Positions 56,910-64,000 of a stretch of DNA of 64,000 nt are shown here, piece by piece. Every line of letters begins with the position of its first letter. The first letter of the stretch is position 1. A model generated the notes under the pieces. It ran no database searches and was not told the DNA's origin. It was given only the letters and a program-made list of their open reading frames with translations. A program made the translations under genes and the position numbers. The stretch spans positions 371,194 through 435,193 of the forward strand of contig NZ_BMWH01000001.1 in the NCBI RefSeq assembly GCF_014651135.1. The letters are read 5' to 3'. This DNA comes from Streptomyces echinoruber (GTDB lineage: Bacteria; Actinomycetota; Actinomycetes; Streptomycetales; Streptomycetaceae).

Positions 56910-57479
56910 TCATCCGGCGTTCGGCATGTCCCGCCGGCCGCCGCGCGGAGGCTCCTGGACGTCGGTGTCCTGGGACGGCTGGGACAGGGGCAGGACGGGC
57001 TGGAGCACGAGCAGCCGCTCGACGATGCGGATGAACATGGCCACGTCCCGTATCAGGTCGTCGGCGTCCCGGCGGCTGGCCGCGCCCGGGATGCCCGCCT
57101 CGGCCCGGGCGCGGCGCCGGGCCCCCGCGGCGAACAGCGCGCTCCACTCGGCGAGCTCGGGCGCGATCTCGGGGAGCACTTCCCAGGCGCTCCTGATACG
57201 GGCCCGGCGCCTCGGCGTGGGTTCCGGGCGGCCGCGGGCCGCGAGCACGGCGGCGGCGGTGCGCAGGGCGGCGAGGTGGGCCGTCGCGTACCGCTCGTTC
57301 GGGGTCTCCAGGACGGTGGCCTCGTCGAGTCCCGCCCGGGCCTGGGCGAGGAGGTCCAGGGCGGCCGGCGGGGCCGTGGCCCGGCGGAGTACGGGATGGA
57401 TGTCGCTCGCCGGGCCGGTCAGTGAGGGGGCAGGGCCGGTGGCGCGGCGCCGACGGGCGGCGGCGGACGAGTGGGCCAT
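56910..57479 (-). CDS. HEPN-domain protein of the SAV_6107 type
   Basis: A 189-residue protein that I recognise as the SAV_6107 family of HEPN domains. Between a basic N-terminus (MAHSSAAARRRRATG) and a disordered C-terminus lies a four-helix segment (about 40-160). RYATAH (63-68) fits the R-x4-H catalytic pattern of HEPN ribonucleases. No nucleotidyltransferase partner gene is adjacent. ATG 57479 has AGGAGG 6 nt upstream. It is divergent from the ABC/YhgE/TetR operon and shares its 163-bp promoter region. Confidence 0.82.
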   Translation of the reverse strand: MAHSSAAARRRRATGPAPSLTGPASDIHPVLRRATAPPAALDLLAQARAGLDEATVLETPNERYATAHLAALRTAAAVLAARGRPEPTPRRRARIRSAWEVLPEIAPELAEWSALFAAGARRRARAEAGIPGAASRRDADDLIRDVAMFIRIVERLLVLQPVLPLSQPSQDTDVQEPPRGGRRDMPNAG

Positions 57480-57569
57480 GACGATCCTCCTGTCGTCAAC
57501 ATGACGGCTCGGTGGCCGTATGCGCCCATCGTGCGGTATGGCACTGACAATCCGTTCTGACCTGGTCTT

Positions 57570-57617
57570 TTGCTTCGATCGGGCGTTCGGGGGTAGTTTT
57601 TGTACTGACCAGTCAGT
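57570..57617 (+). promoter_or_regulatory. Promoter with overlapping TetR-type operator
   Basis: -35 TTGCTT (57570-57575), an 18-bp spacer and -10 TAGTTT (57594-57599). Immediately downstream, ACTGAC (57604-57609) and GTCAGT (57612-57617) form a palindrome of the type bound by many TetR regulators, covering the predicted start of transcription. The TetR gene at 60729, the last in this operon, is the obvious candidate, giving autorepression. Confidence 0.65.
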
Positions 57618-57642
57618 CCAAAGATGGCAGGGGGTGGGACCG

Positions 57643-58638
57643 GTGGACGGTCCGCAGGACGGCACCCGATCCTCCGGTGCGCGCGGGCCCGCGGCACAGG
57701 AGCCGCACGGCCTGGAGGTCACGGCCCGGGGCCTCGGGCTTCGAGGGCCCCGCGGCTGGGCGTTCCGCGGCGTCACCGTGGAGGCGGGGCCGGGCTCGCT
57801 GATCGCCGTCGAGGGGCCGTCCGGCTCGGGCCGCACCTGCCTGCTGCTGGCGCTCACGGGGCGGATGAGGCCCACGGAGGGGGTCGCCACGGTCGGCGGG
57901 TTCAAACTGCCCCGGCACATGTCCGCCCTGCGCCGCGTCAGCGCTCTGGCGAACGTGCCCGGCGTCACCGACCTCGAGCCGGCCCTCACCGTCGGCGAGC
58001 ACCTGCGCGAACGGGCGCTGCTGCAGCACCGTTTCGGCGACTCCCTGCGCGGGCTGCTGCGGCCGCGCGACGAACGCCGGGCCGCGGCCCGCCGGCTCGT
58101 CGACACCGCGCTCGACGCCGCCGGCCTGGACCTCGACTCCCTGCCCAAGGGCCCGCGTACGGCCGTACGCGATCTGGAGCGCCTGGAGGAGCTGCGGCTG
58201 TCGGTGGCGCTGGCGCTGGTCGGGCGGCCCCGGCTGCTGGCCGTGGACGACGTCGACCTGAAGCTCTCGCCCGCCGAGCGGGACCGGGTGTGGGAGCTGC
58301 TGCGTTCGCTCACCGAGGCCGGCACGACCGTCGTCGCGGTGTGCAGCGAGGCGCCCGAGGATGCGGTGGTCGTCCCGACCGGAGCGGCGGCCTCAGCGCC
58401 TGGCGCGGCACCCGGCGCGGCACCCGCGCGGAAAGCCGAGGAACCCGGCCGGAAAGCCGGCCGGGAAACCGGCGGCGAAGCCGATGACGGAACCGACGAC
58501 GAAGCCGCCGGAGAAACCGAAAAAGCCGAAGAAACCGAAGAAACCGAAAAAGCTGGAGAAGCCGGGGAAGCGGAAGAGGCCGGCGACGAGGTGAAGGAGG
58601 CGGCGGCCGATGCGTTCGCCGAGACTGGCCGCTCTTGA
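57643..58638 (+). CDS. Motif-degenerate ABC ATPase-like protein
   Basis: A 331-residue protein with an ABC ATPase fold but eroded motifs. Walker A is GPSGSGRT, with Arg64 for the usual Lys. The Q-loop Gln is absent (NVPGVTDLEPALTV). The signature LSGGQ is replaced by LERLEELRL, Walker B ends DD (202-203) instead of DE, and the H-loop His is missing (AVCSEAPED). From about residue 250 it has an acidic tail of Glu/Ala/Thr/Lys repeats. It probably binds nucleotide weakly, if at all, and may regulate its YhgE partner. GTG 57643 is chosen for spacing from GGCAGGGG; GTG 57634 is possible. It overlaps the next gene by 29 bp. Confidence 0.85.
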   Translation: MDGPQDGTRSSGARGPAAQEPHGLEVTARGLGLRGPRGWAFRGVTVEAGPGSLIAVEGPSGSGRTCLLLALTGRMRPTEGVATVGGFKLPRHMSALRRVSALANVPGVTDLEPALTVGEHLRERALLQHRFGDSLRGLLRPRDERRAAARRLVDTALDAAGLDLDSLPKGPRTAVRDLERLEELRLSVALALVGRPRLLAVDDVDLKLSPAERDRVWELLRSLTEAGTTVVAVCSEAPEDAVVVPTGAAASAPGAAPGAAPARKAEEPGRKAGRETGGEADDGTDDEAAGETEKAEETEETEKAGEAGEAEEAGDEVKEAAADAFAETGRS

Positions 58639-60694
58639 GCTGCGGCGCTTCGGCCGCGGGAGGCTGCCGCGCGCCGCCCTGGTGGCGCTGCTGGTGCTGC
58701 CGCTGCTGTACGGCGCGCTGTACCTGTGGTCCTTCTGGGACCCCTACGGCCACCTGGACAGGATTCCCGTCGCGCTCGTCGACGAGGACCGGGGCGCCAC
58801 CGCCGGCGGCAGGAGGATCACGGCCGGTGACGACCTCACCGAGGAACTGCTGAAGAGCAGGGTCTTCGACTGGCACCGGGTGAGCGCCGCCGAGGCCCGG
58901 CGGGGCGTCGAGGACGGCACGTACTACCTGTCGCTGACCGTGCCCGCCGACTTCAGCCGGCGGATCGCCTCCAGCGCGGGCGCCTCCCCGGAGACGAGCG
59001 CGCTGCAGGTGCGCACGAACGACGCCAACAACTACATCGTCGGGCAGATCTCCCGGACGGTCTTCAAAGAGGTGCGCACCGCCGCGTCCACCAAGGCCTC
59101 CCGTTCCTTCCTGGACCGGATCTTCATCTCGTTCTCCACCATCCACGACCGGACCGTGCAGGCCGCCAAGGGCGCCGACCGGCTCAGGGGCGGCATCGGG
59201 AAGGCGGAGAAGGGCTCGCAGGACCTCGCGGACGGGCTGACCGAGGCCAAGAAGGGCAGCGGCAAGCTGGCCGGGGGCCTGAAGAAGCTCGACTCGGGCT
59301 CGGGCGACCTGGCGGACGGCGCGCGGCAGGTCGCCGACGGCACCCAGACGCTCGCCGACACGGTGAACGGCACCGCCACGAAGGTGCGCCCGTTCCTGCA
59401 GGGCAACGAGAAGACCATCGGCGACACGGCCCGGCTGGTCGCCGACTCCGCCGGGGTGATCCGCCGCAACCTCGGCACGCTCGTCAGGACCGCGCCCGCC
59501 GCCGCCAGGGCCGCCCACGCCGCCTCCGACACCCTGGACGAGGTCTACCGCGCGCGGTGCACGCAGCAGGCGCTGCCCGACGCCGCCTGCGCCGACCTGA
59601 AGAAGGCCCGGCAGGCCGCCGCCGACGTGGCGGGGATCGCCGACGACCTCGACACCCTGGTCGCCGACCAGAACGGCGACCTGAAGACGCTCGACAAGAA
59701 CCTCGCCACGCTGCAGACGCAGGCCCGGGCGCTCGCCGACCGCGCCCCGCACCTGACCGAGGACCTCGACGACGCCGTCAAGAGGATCAACAAGCTGAAC
59801 GCGGGCGCCGGGCGGGTCGCCGCGGGCGCCCGGAAGCTGCACACCGGCATCGGCACGGCCCGTACCGGCGCGACCGGCCTCGACAAGGGCCTCGGCAGGC
59901 TGGAGGCGGGCGCCGACGAGCTGCACGGCGGGATGTACAAGCTGGCCGACGGCTCCGGCAGGCTGGCCGGCGGCCTGCACGACGGCGCCCGGCGGGTACC
60001 CGACTACGGCAAGCAGGACCGCGACCGGCACACCCGGGTCATGGCGGACCCGGTGCAGCTCGCCTCCCGGGACCTGCACGACGCGCCCAACTACGGCACC
60101 GGGTTCGCCCCGTACTTCATCCCGCTGTCGCTGTGGGTGGGTGCCATGGTGGCGTACATGCTGATCCCGCCGCTGAACCGGCGCGCGCTGGCCGTGGGCG
60201 CCTCCGCGGGGCGGATCGCGCTGGCCGGGTGGCTGCCCGTGGTCGCGGTCGGGGTGCTGCAGGTGGCGGCCCTCATGGCGGTGCTGCACTGGGCGATCGG
60301 CCTGCACATGGCGCGGGCGGCCGGCACGGTGGGCTTCCTGTTCCTCGTCGCGGCCTGCTTCGCGGCGGTCGTGCAGTGGCTGAACGCGCGCTTCGGACCG
60401 GCCGGCCGGATCCTCGTCCTGGCGCTGCTGATGCTCCAGCTGACGTCGGCGGGCGGCACCTACCCCGTGCAGACCAGCCCGGGTTTCTTCCACGCGATCC
60501 ACCCCTTCCTGCCGATGAGTTACGTCGTCCAGGCGCTGCGCCGGCTGATCACGGGCGGGGGCCTGGGGCCGGTGTGGCAGGCCTGCGCGGTGCTGGCGGC
60601 GTTCACCGCGGGCGCCCTCGTACTGACCGCGCTGGCGGCCCGCCGCCGCGAGGTGTGGACGCTCGAGCGCCTGCATCCCGAGCTGAGTCTGTGA
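58610..60694 (+). CDS. YhgE/Pip-family membrane protein
   Basis: A 694-residue protein with one N-terminal span (about 22-42), a large extracytoplasmic part and about five C-terminal spans (from about 500). The outer part has LVDEDRGA, then a helical region with DLADGL, KLAGGL and RLAGGL-like repeats typical of YhgE/Pip (phage infection protein) and related ABC-2-like exporters. The C-terminus has AIHPFLPMSYVVQALRR. The family is tied to phage adsorption in Gram-positives and to envelope transport. ATG 58610 lies inside the end of the ATPase-like gene, with AAGGAGG upstream. Confidence 0.9.
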   Translation: MRSPRLAALELRRFGRGRLPRAALVALLVLPLLYGALYLWSFWDPYGHLDRIPVALVDEDRGATAGGRRITAGDDLTEELLKSRVFDWHRVSAAEARRGVEDGTYYLSLTVPADFSRRIASSAGASPETSALQVRTNDANNYIVGQISRTVFKEVRTAASTKASRSFLDRIFISFSTIHDRTVQAAKGADRLRGGIGKAEKGSQDLADGLTEAKKGSGKLAGGLKKLDSGSGDLADGARQVADGTQTLADTVNGTATKVRPFLQGNEKTIGDTARLVADSAGVIRRNLGTLVRTAPAAARAAHAASDTLDEVYRARCTQQALPDAACADLKKARQAAADVAGIADDLDTLVADQNGDLKTLDKNLATLQTQARALADRAPHLTEDLDDAVKRINKLNAGAGRVAAGARKLHTGIGTARTGATGLDKGLGRLEAGADELHGGMYKLADGSGRLAGGLHDGARRVPDYGKQDRDRHTRVMADPVQLASRDLHDAPNYGTGFAPYFIPLSLWVGAMVAYMLIPPLNRRALAVGASAGRIALAGWLPVVAVGVLQVAALMAVLHWAIGLHMARAAGTVGFLFLVAACFAAVVQWLNARFGPAGRILVLALLMLQLTSAGGTYPVQTSPGFFHAIHPFLPMSYVVQALRRLITGGGLGPVWQACAVLAAFTAGALVLTALAARRREVWTLERLHPELSL

Positions 60695-60728
60695 CCGCGC
60701 GGGGGCCGTTCCTGTGACAATCGGGGCC

Positions 60729-61373
60729 ATGAACAGCAGCAGCGCCGCGCCGGGCGGCAGTGCCCGCCGCGAGGCCACCCGGCAGAAGCTCTACGAGGCG
60801 GCCGTCACGCTCATCGCCGAGCAGGGGTTCTCCGCCACCACGGTGGACGAGATCGCCGAGCGGGCCGGGGTCGCGAAGGGCACGGTGTACTACAACTTCG
60901 CGAGCAAGTCGGTCCTCTTCGAGGAACTGCTGCGGCACGGGGTGGGCCTTCTGACCGCCTCTCTGCGGGAGGCGGCCGACCGGACGGCCCGCGCGGGCGG
61001 CAGCAAGGGGGACGCCCTGGACGCGATGATCCGCGCCGGGCTGGAGTTCATCGCCCGCTACCCGGCCTTCACCCAGCTGTACGTGGCCGAGCTGTGGCGC
61101 ACCAACCGCGCCTGGCAGTCGACCCTCATGGTGGTGCGGCAGGAGGTCGTCGCCGTCATCGAGGGTGTGCTGCGCGAGGGCGTGGCCAGCGGCGAGTTCG
61201 GCGACGAGACGGACATCCCGCTGACGGCGGCCGCCCTGGTCGGCATGGTGCTGGTGGCCGCCCTGGACTGGCAGGCCTTCCAGCCGGAGCGGTCCCTGGA
61301 CGACGTGCACGCGGCCCTGTCCCGGCTGCTGCAGGGACGGGTGGGCGGCCACCGGGCCGCGCGGGCGGGCTGA
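60729..61373 (+). CDS. TetR-family transcriptional regulator
   Basis: A 214-residue TetR repressor. The helix-turn-helix is in the N-terminal 60 residues: ATRQKLYEAAVTLIAEQGF, then TTVDEIAERAGVAKGTVYYNF. The ligand domain begins near residue 75 (LLTASLREAADRT). ATG 60729 (MNSSSAAPGG) is preferred over the GTG at 60714. It is the third gene of the ABC/YhgE operon, 34 bp after YhgE, and probably binds the palindrome at 57604-57617. The stop codon sits in a 22-bp tandem repeat. Confidence 0.93.
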   Translation: MNSSSAAPGGSARREATRQKLYEAAVTLIAEQGFSATTVDEIAERAGVAKGTVYYNFASKSVLFEELLRHGVGLLTASLREAADRTARAGGSKGDALDAMIRAGLEFIARYPAFTQLYVAELWRTNRAWQSTLMVVRQEVVAVIEGVLREGVASGEFGDETDIPLTAAALVGMVLVAALDWQAFQPERSLDDVHAALSRLLQGRVGGHRAARAG

Positions 61374-61446
61374 GGCCGCCGCGCGAGCAGGCCGGGGTCG
61401 CCGCGCGAGCAGGCTGAGGCCGGCGCGCGGGCGGACCGGGGTCTTC
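61359..61446 (+). repeat. 22-bp tandem repeat over the TetR stop codon, 4 copies
   Basis: Units at 61359-61380, 61381-61402, 61403-61424 and 61425-61446, imperfect but of constant length. The first unit contains the TGA stop (61371-61373). Confidence 0.85.
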
Positions 61447-61458
61447 GGGCCCGCGCGT

Positions 61459-61513
61459 GAAGGCGCCGGTGCGCATGGCCGCGTCCCCCGCGGGCCTGCG
61501 CACCGGCGCCTTC
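61459..61513 (+). terminator. Perfect 17-bp hairpin terminator of the TetR operon
   Basis: GAAGGCGCCGGTGCGCA (61459-61475) pairs perfectly with TGCGCACCGGCGCCTTC (61497-61513). The 21-nt loop can fold further (GGCCGCG with CGCGGGCC, one bulge). It ends the ABC/YhgE/TetR transcript. Confidence 0.88.
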
Positions 61514-61559
61514 CGGCACCCCCCTGGTACATCCCGGCGGCCTCCCCCGGCCTCCGGGT

Positions 61560-61597
61560 CCCCCTGCCCCCGTGCTCCCCCGTTTCCCCGCTCCCCC
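61560..61597 (-). other. G-quadruplex-type run on the minus strand
   Basis: Five C-tracts of 4-5 bases on the plus strand (61560-61564, 61567-61571, 61577-61581, 61586-61589, 61593-61597) separated by 2-5 nt. The minus strand therefore has five G-tracts with short loops, exceeding the usual quadruplex pattern. Confidence 0.7.
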
Positions 61598-62005
61598 TGT
61601 GTTCTCCCGGGCGCACCCGATGGCGGTCGTTCCTCCGGGCCCCCGGGTCTCCGGGCCCCGTGCCCGTTCCCCCGTATCCCCGTATCTCGCTTCCGCCGGC
61701 GTGGGCCGACGGAAGGAGCGGTCCGGGACGACGCCGTTCCGCCGCCCCGTGTCGGCGGTGCCGGCGCCGTGCCCCTTTCCGTGCCTCCACTCTGTCGTCC
61801 GCGCAGGTCGTCCCCCATCCGCGCACGTACTCATCTCCTCGCCTAGGTACGGCTACTCAGCCCTGGGCGCTCATCCCCACGGCGCGGCGCCACCGGCCGG
61901 GGCCGCGGTCGCGGACGCGTCCGCTCTCCCCCGGGACTCCCTCGGTGCTCGCCGGCGGCCGCCGGGCCGACGGTGGCGCCGGTGGCGGCGGATAAAGTCG
62001 CAGGC

Positions 62006-63514
62006 ATGGCACGGATTGCGGTGATCGGCGCCGGGATGGGCGCGATGGCGGCCGCCGCCCGGCTGGCCGTCGCGGGCCACCGGGTGACGGTGTACGAGCG
62101 GACGGAGACGTACGGCGGCGCGCTGCGCCGCTTCGAGCGCGACGGCTTCGCCTTCGACACCGGACCGGGGCTGCTGCCGCTGCCCGCGGTCTGGCGCGAC
62201 CTGTTCGTCAAGACCGGCAAGGAGCCGCTGGAGGAGTGCGTCGACCTGGTGGAGGTCGATCCGGCGGCGCGGCACGTCTTCGCCGACGGCACCGTGCTCG
62301 ACCTGCCGAACGCCTCGCGCGCGGGTGTCGTCGCGGCCCTGGAGGGGGCCCTCGGCGCCGGGGCCGGGGAGCGCTGGGGCGAGTTCCTGCTGCGCGCCCG
62401 GGACACCTGGGACCGCACCCGCCGCCCGCTGCTGGAGGAGCCGCTGTGGCCGAACTGGCAGGTGCTGGCCGAGCGCGAGCCCTATCCCGCGCTCGCCCGC
62501 AGGCGCCTGCTGCGCACCCGCCGGGCCGCCACGCTCGCCGAGGTCGGCGCCTGGGAGCTGCGCGACCCGCGCCTGGCGGCCCTGCTGGAGAGTCACGCCC
62601 TGGCCCACGGCCTGGACCCGCGGACCGCTCCGGCCAACGCGGCCGTGCTGGCCTACATGGAGCACGCCTTCGGCACCTGGTACGTCCGCGGCGGCCTGCG
62701 CGAGCTGGCGCGCGCCGTGTACGAGCGGTGCCTGGCCCGCCGGGTCGCGTTCACCTTCAGCGCCGAGGTGACCGGCGTGGTGGACAAGGACGGCCGGGCG
62801 GCCGGGGTGGAGCTGGCCGACGGGACGGTCGTGGAGGCCGACCACGTGGTGGCGGGGGTGGATCCGGTCCGGCTGGGCGGTCTGACGGGGCATCCCCTGT
62901 ACGGCGACGGTGCCGTGCGGGCCGACCCGGCGGCGCGGCGGCCCGGCCGGTTCACCGTGCTGCTGGCGCTGCGCGGCGCGCGTGAGGCCGGCGCGGCGCA
63001 CCGCACGATCGTGCACGCCCCCGACCGCGACGCCGAGCTGGACTTCCTCGCCGGCCGCCGCGGGGAGCCGGCCCGGCCCACGGTGACGGTGCTGCGGCCG
63101 GACGACGCGGCGCTGCGCCCCGACGCGGCGCACGAGTCCGTCGTGGTGTCCGCGGTGGTGCCCACGACCGCCGGTTGGGGGGCGGACGGCGCCGGCGAGC
63201 GGTTCGCGGACCTCCTCGTGGCGGCCGCCGAGGCCGCGGTCCCCGGGCTGCGCGAACGCCTGATGTGGCGCGAGGTGCGCACGCCGGACCACACGGAGCG
63301 GGAGACGGGCGCCGTGGGCGGGGGCATCCCCGCTCCCGCGCTCGCCGCCGGCGGCGGCCGCTTCCTGCATCCCGCCAACAGCACGCCGCTGGCGGGGCTG
63401 TACCGGGTGGGCGGCTGGTCGCACCCCGGCGGCGGGCTGCCCCACGCGGGCATGTCGGGCGCGCTGGTGGCCGGGCTGATCGTGGAGGGGCCGGACTTCC
63501 GCGGCTCGCAGTAG
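62006..63514 (+). CDS. CrtI-like (phytoene desaturase superfamily) flavoprotein
   Basis: A 502-residue FAD/NAD(P)-binding oxidoreductase. The dinucleotide-binding loop is VIGAGMGAMAAAARLA, followed by YERTETYGGALRRFERDGF and FDTGPGLLPLP. The C-terminal FAD motif is GLYRVGGWSHPGGGLPHAGMSG. This matches the phytoene desaturase or retinol dehydrogenase superfamily. No carotenoid genes are adjacent, so the substrate is open. ATG 62006 (MARIAVIGAG) is chosen by homology. The stop starts a 15-bp tandem repeat. Confidence 0.9.
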   Translation: MARIAVIGAGMGAMAAAARLAVAGHRVTVYERTETYGGALRRFERDGFAFDTGPGLLPLPAVWRDLFVKTGKEPLEECVDLVEVDPAARHVFADGTVLDLPNASRAGVVAALEGALGAGAGERWGEFLLRARDTWDRTRRPLLEEPLWPNWQVLAEREPYPALARRRLLRTRRAATLAEVGAWELRDPRLAALLESHALAHGLDPRTAPANAAVLAYMEHAFGTWYVRGGLRELARAVYERCLARRVAFTFSAEVTGVVDKDGRAAGVELADGTVVEADHVVAGVDPVRLGGLTGHPLYGDGAVRADPAARRPGRFTVLLALRGAREAGAAHRTIVHAPDRDAELDFLAGRRGEPARPTVTVLRPDDAALRPDAAHESVVVSAVVPTTAGWGADGAGERFADLLVAAAEAAVPGLRERLMWREVRTPDHTERETGAVGGGIPAPALAAGGGRFLHPANSTPLAGLYRVGGWSHPGGGLPHAGMSGALVAGLIVEGPDFRGSQ

Positions 63515-63549
63515 GGGCTCTCGCAGCAGGGGCCCTCGCAGTAGGGGCC
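63505..63549 (+). repeat. 15-bp tandem repeat over the oxidoreductase stop, 3 copies
   Basis: Units at 63505-63519, 63520-63534 and 63535-63549 (consensus CTCGCAGTAGGGGCC). The first contains the TAG stop at 63512-63514. Confidence 0.92.
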
Positions 63550-63568
63550 GGCGGCGGGCGCCGGGTCG

Positions 63569-63621
63569 GCTCAGAGGCGGTACCGCTCGGAAGCGGTGGT
63601 GCTCAGAAGCGGTACTGCTCG
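63569..63621 (-). repeat. Duplicated 3' end of the Tyr/Gln-rich gene (21 bp, period 32)
   Basis: The last codons and stop of the minus-strand gene (63601-63621) are repeated at 63569-63589 with two mismatches. The real end reads EQYRF-stop; the copy would read ERYRL-stop in its own frame. Confidence 0.85.
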
Positions 63622-64000
63622 TCGAACCCGGGCTGCTGCGTCTGCCCGCTGCCCTGGTAGGGGTACGGCTGCTCCGGCGGCAGTTCGCCGCCGTACCCGC
63701 CGGTGCCGCGCTGCTGGGGCACCCAGACCCCGCCGGGCGGGGTCTCGCCGTAGCCGCCGGTGGCGTACTGCGTCTGGCCGTAGTCCTGCTGCCCGTACTG
63801 CTGCTGCCCGGCCTGCTGCCCCGCGTAGGAGGGGTCGTAGGCGGCGCCGGTGCCGGTGGCGTACGGGTCGGTGTAGCCGGCGTACTGCTGCTGACCGGAG
63901 GTGTCGTAGCCGTACTGCTGCTGGGTGTAGCCGGAGTAGTCGTAGGCGTAGGTGTGGTCGGTGCCGTGGGCGGCCGCGGCGTACTGGTCCTGCGCCGGGC
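63603..64000 (-). CDS. Tyr/Gln/Gly-rich protein, C-terminal fragment
   Basis: The last 131 residues of a gene that enters from the right edge; the stop is at 63603-63605. The sequence is low-complexity: YDYSGYTQQQYGYD, GQQAGQQQYGQQDY, many Gly-Tyr and Gln-Gln pairs, a less repetitive PPGGVWVPQQ, and the end FDEQYRF. Such composition is typical of disordered, prion-like tails. I cannot name the protein. Nothing of a folded domain is visible here. It is convergent with the oxidoreductase gene. Confidence 0.8.
   Translation of the reverse strand, partial: PAQDQYAAAAHGTDHTYAYDYSGYTQQQYGYDTSGQQQYAGYTDPYATGTGAAYDPSYAGQQAGQQQYGQQDYGQTQYATGGYGETPPGGVWVPQQRGTGGYGGELPPEQPYPYQGSGQTQQPGFDEQYRF

Larger units (their letters stand above)
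61374..62005. other. 632-bp non-coding region
   Basis: Between the TetR gene and the oxidoreductase. It holds the 22-bp repeat, a long terminator hairpin (61459-61513), a strongly C-rich section (about 61514-61680) with a G-quadruplex-type run on the minus strand, and an AT-richer part near 61820-61860 that may contain a promoter for the next gene. Frames across it lack start signals and family features. Confidence 0.6.

Noticed and set aside
61514-62005. Possible genes on either strand in the C-rich gap
   Set aside because: Translations are Pro/Arg-rich low complexity without start signals; strand bias is better explained as non-coding sequence.

Overview
The window is a stretch of a Streptomyces-type actinobacterial chromosome. 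GC content is very high (roughly three quarters by eye), third codon positions are almost always G or C, and GTG starts are common. Gene order matches the conserved Streptomyces core around the division and cell wall (dcw) cluster. I saw no insertion sequence, prophage, CRISPR array, tRNA or rRNA gene. Names rest on motifs and remembered families, since no search was run.

Layout. 1-9420: the 5' end of hisD (minus), a beta-helix-like membrane protein, an uncharacterised protein, a LON-domain protein and a YbaK-type deacylase (all plus); then a minus-strand ABC exporter operon with a DUF2567 protein, an NYN nuclease gene and a 53-residue plus-strand gene. 9591-21094: dnaE (minus), a DUF2252 kinase-fold protein, a membrane protein with a DsbA-like thioredoxin, phoD, a dienelactone-hydrolase-like protein, an MscS channel and an SDR. 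21276-27276: Na+/H+ antiporter, GNAT, rluD, lspA, and a DksA-like zinc finger protein with a histone-H1-like tail. 26961-30414: a T-box leader and ileS.

30688-48978, all minus: the dcw region, transcribed rsmH-ftsL-ftsI-murE-murF-mraY-murD-ftsW-murG, then ftsQ, ftsZ, ylmD, ylmE, sepF, sepG, divIVA. Start/stop overlaps couple ftsL-ftsI, murF-mraY-murD and ylmD-ylmE. A strong hairpin separates murG from ftsQ, and ftsZ has its own promoter region. The genes build lipid II (MurE, MurF, MraY, MurD, MurG), flip or polymerise and cross-link it (FtsW, FtsI), assemble the ring (FtsZ, FtsQ, FtsL, SepF, SepG) and direct polar growth (DivIVA).

49343-64000: carbonic anhydrase; a coupled MoxR-DUF58-transglutaminase operon ending at a perfect bidirectional terminator; DUF3040 protein; methyltransferase; a HEPN protein divergent from an operon of a motif-eroded ABC ATPase, a YhgE/Pip membrane protein and a TetR regulator; a CrtI-like oxidoreductase; and the 3' part of a Tyr/Gln/Gly-rich protein.

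Two themes stand out. At eight genes a short tandem repeat (12-32 bp) covers or abuts the stop codon. The TetR/ABC/YhgE operon next to the HEPN gene looks like an uncharacterised envelope system whose ATPase subunit has lost every standard catalytic motif.
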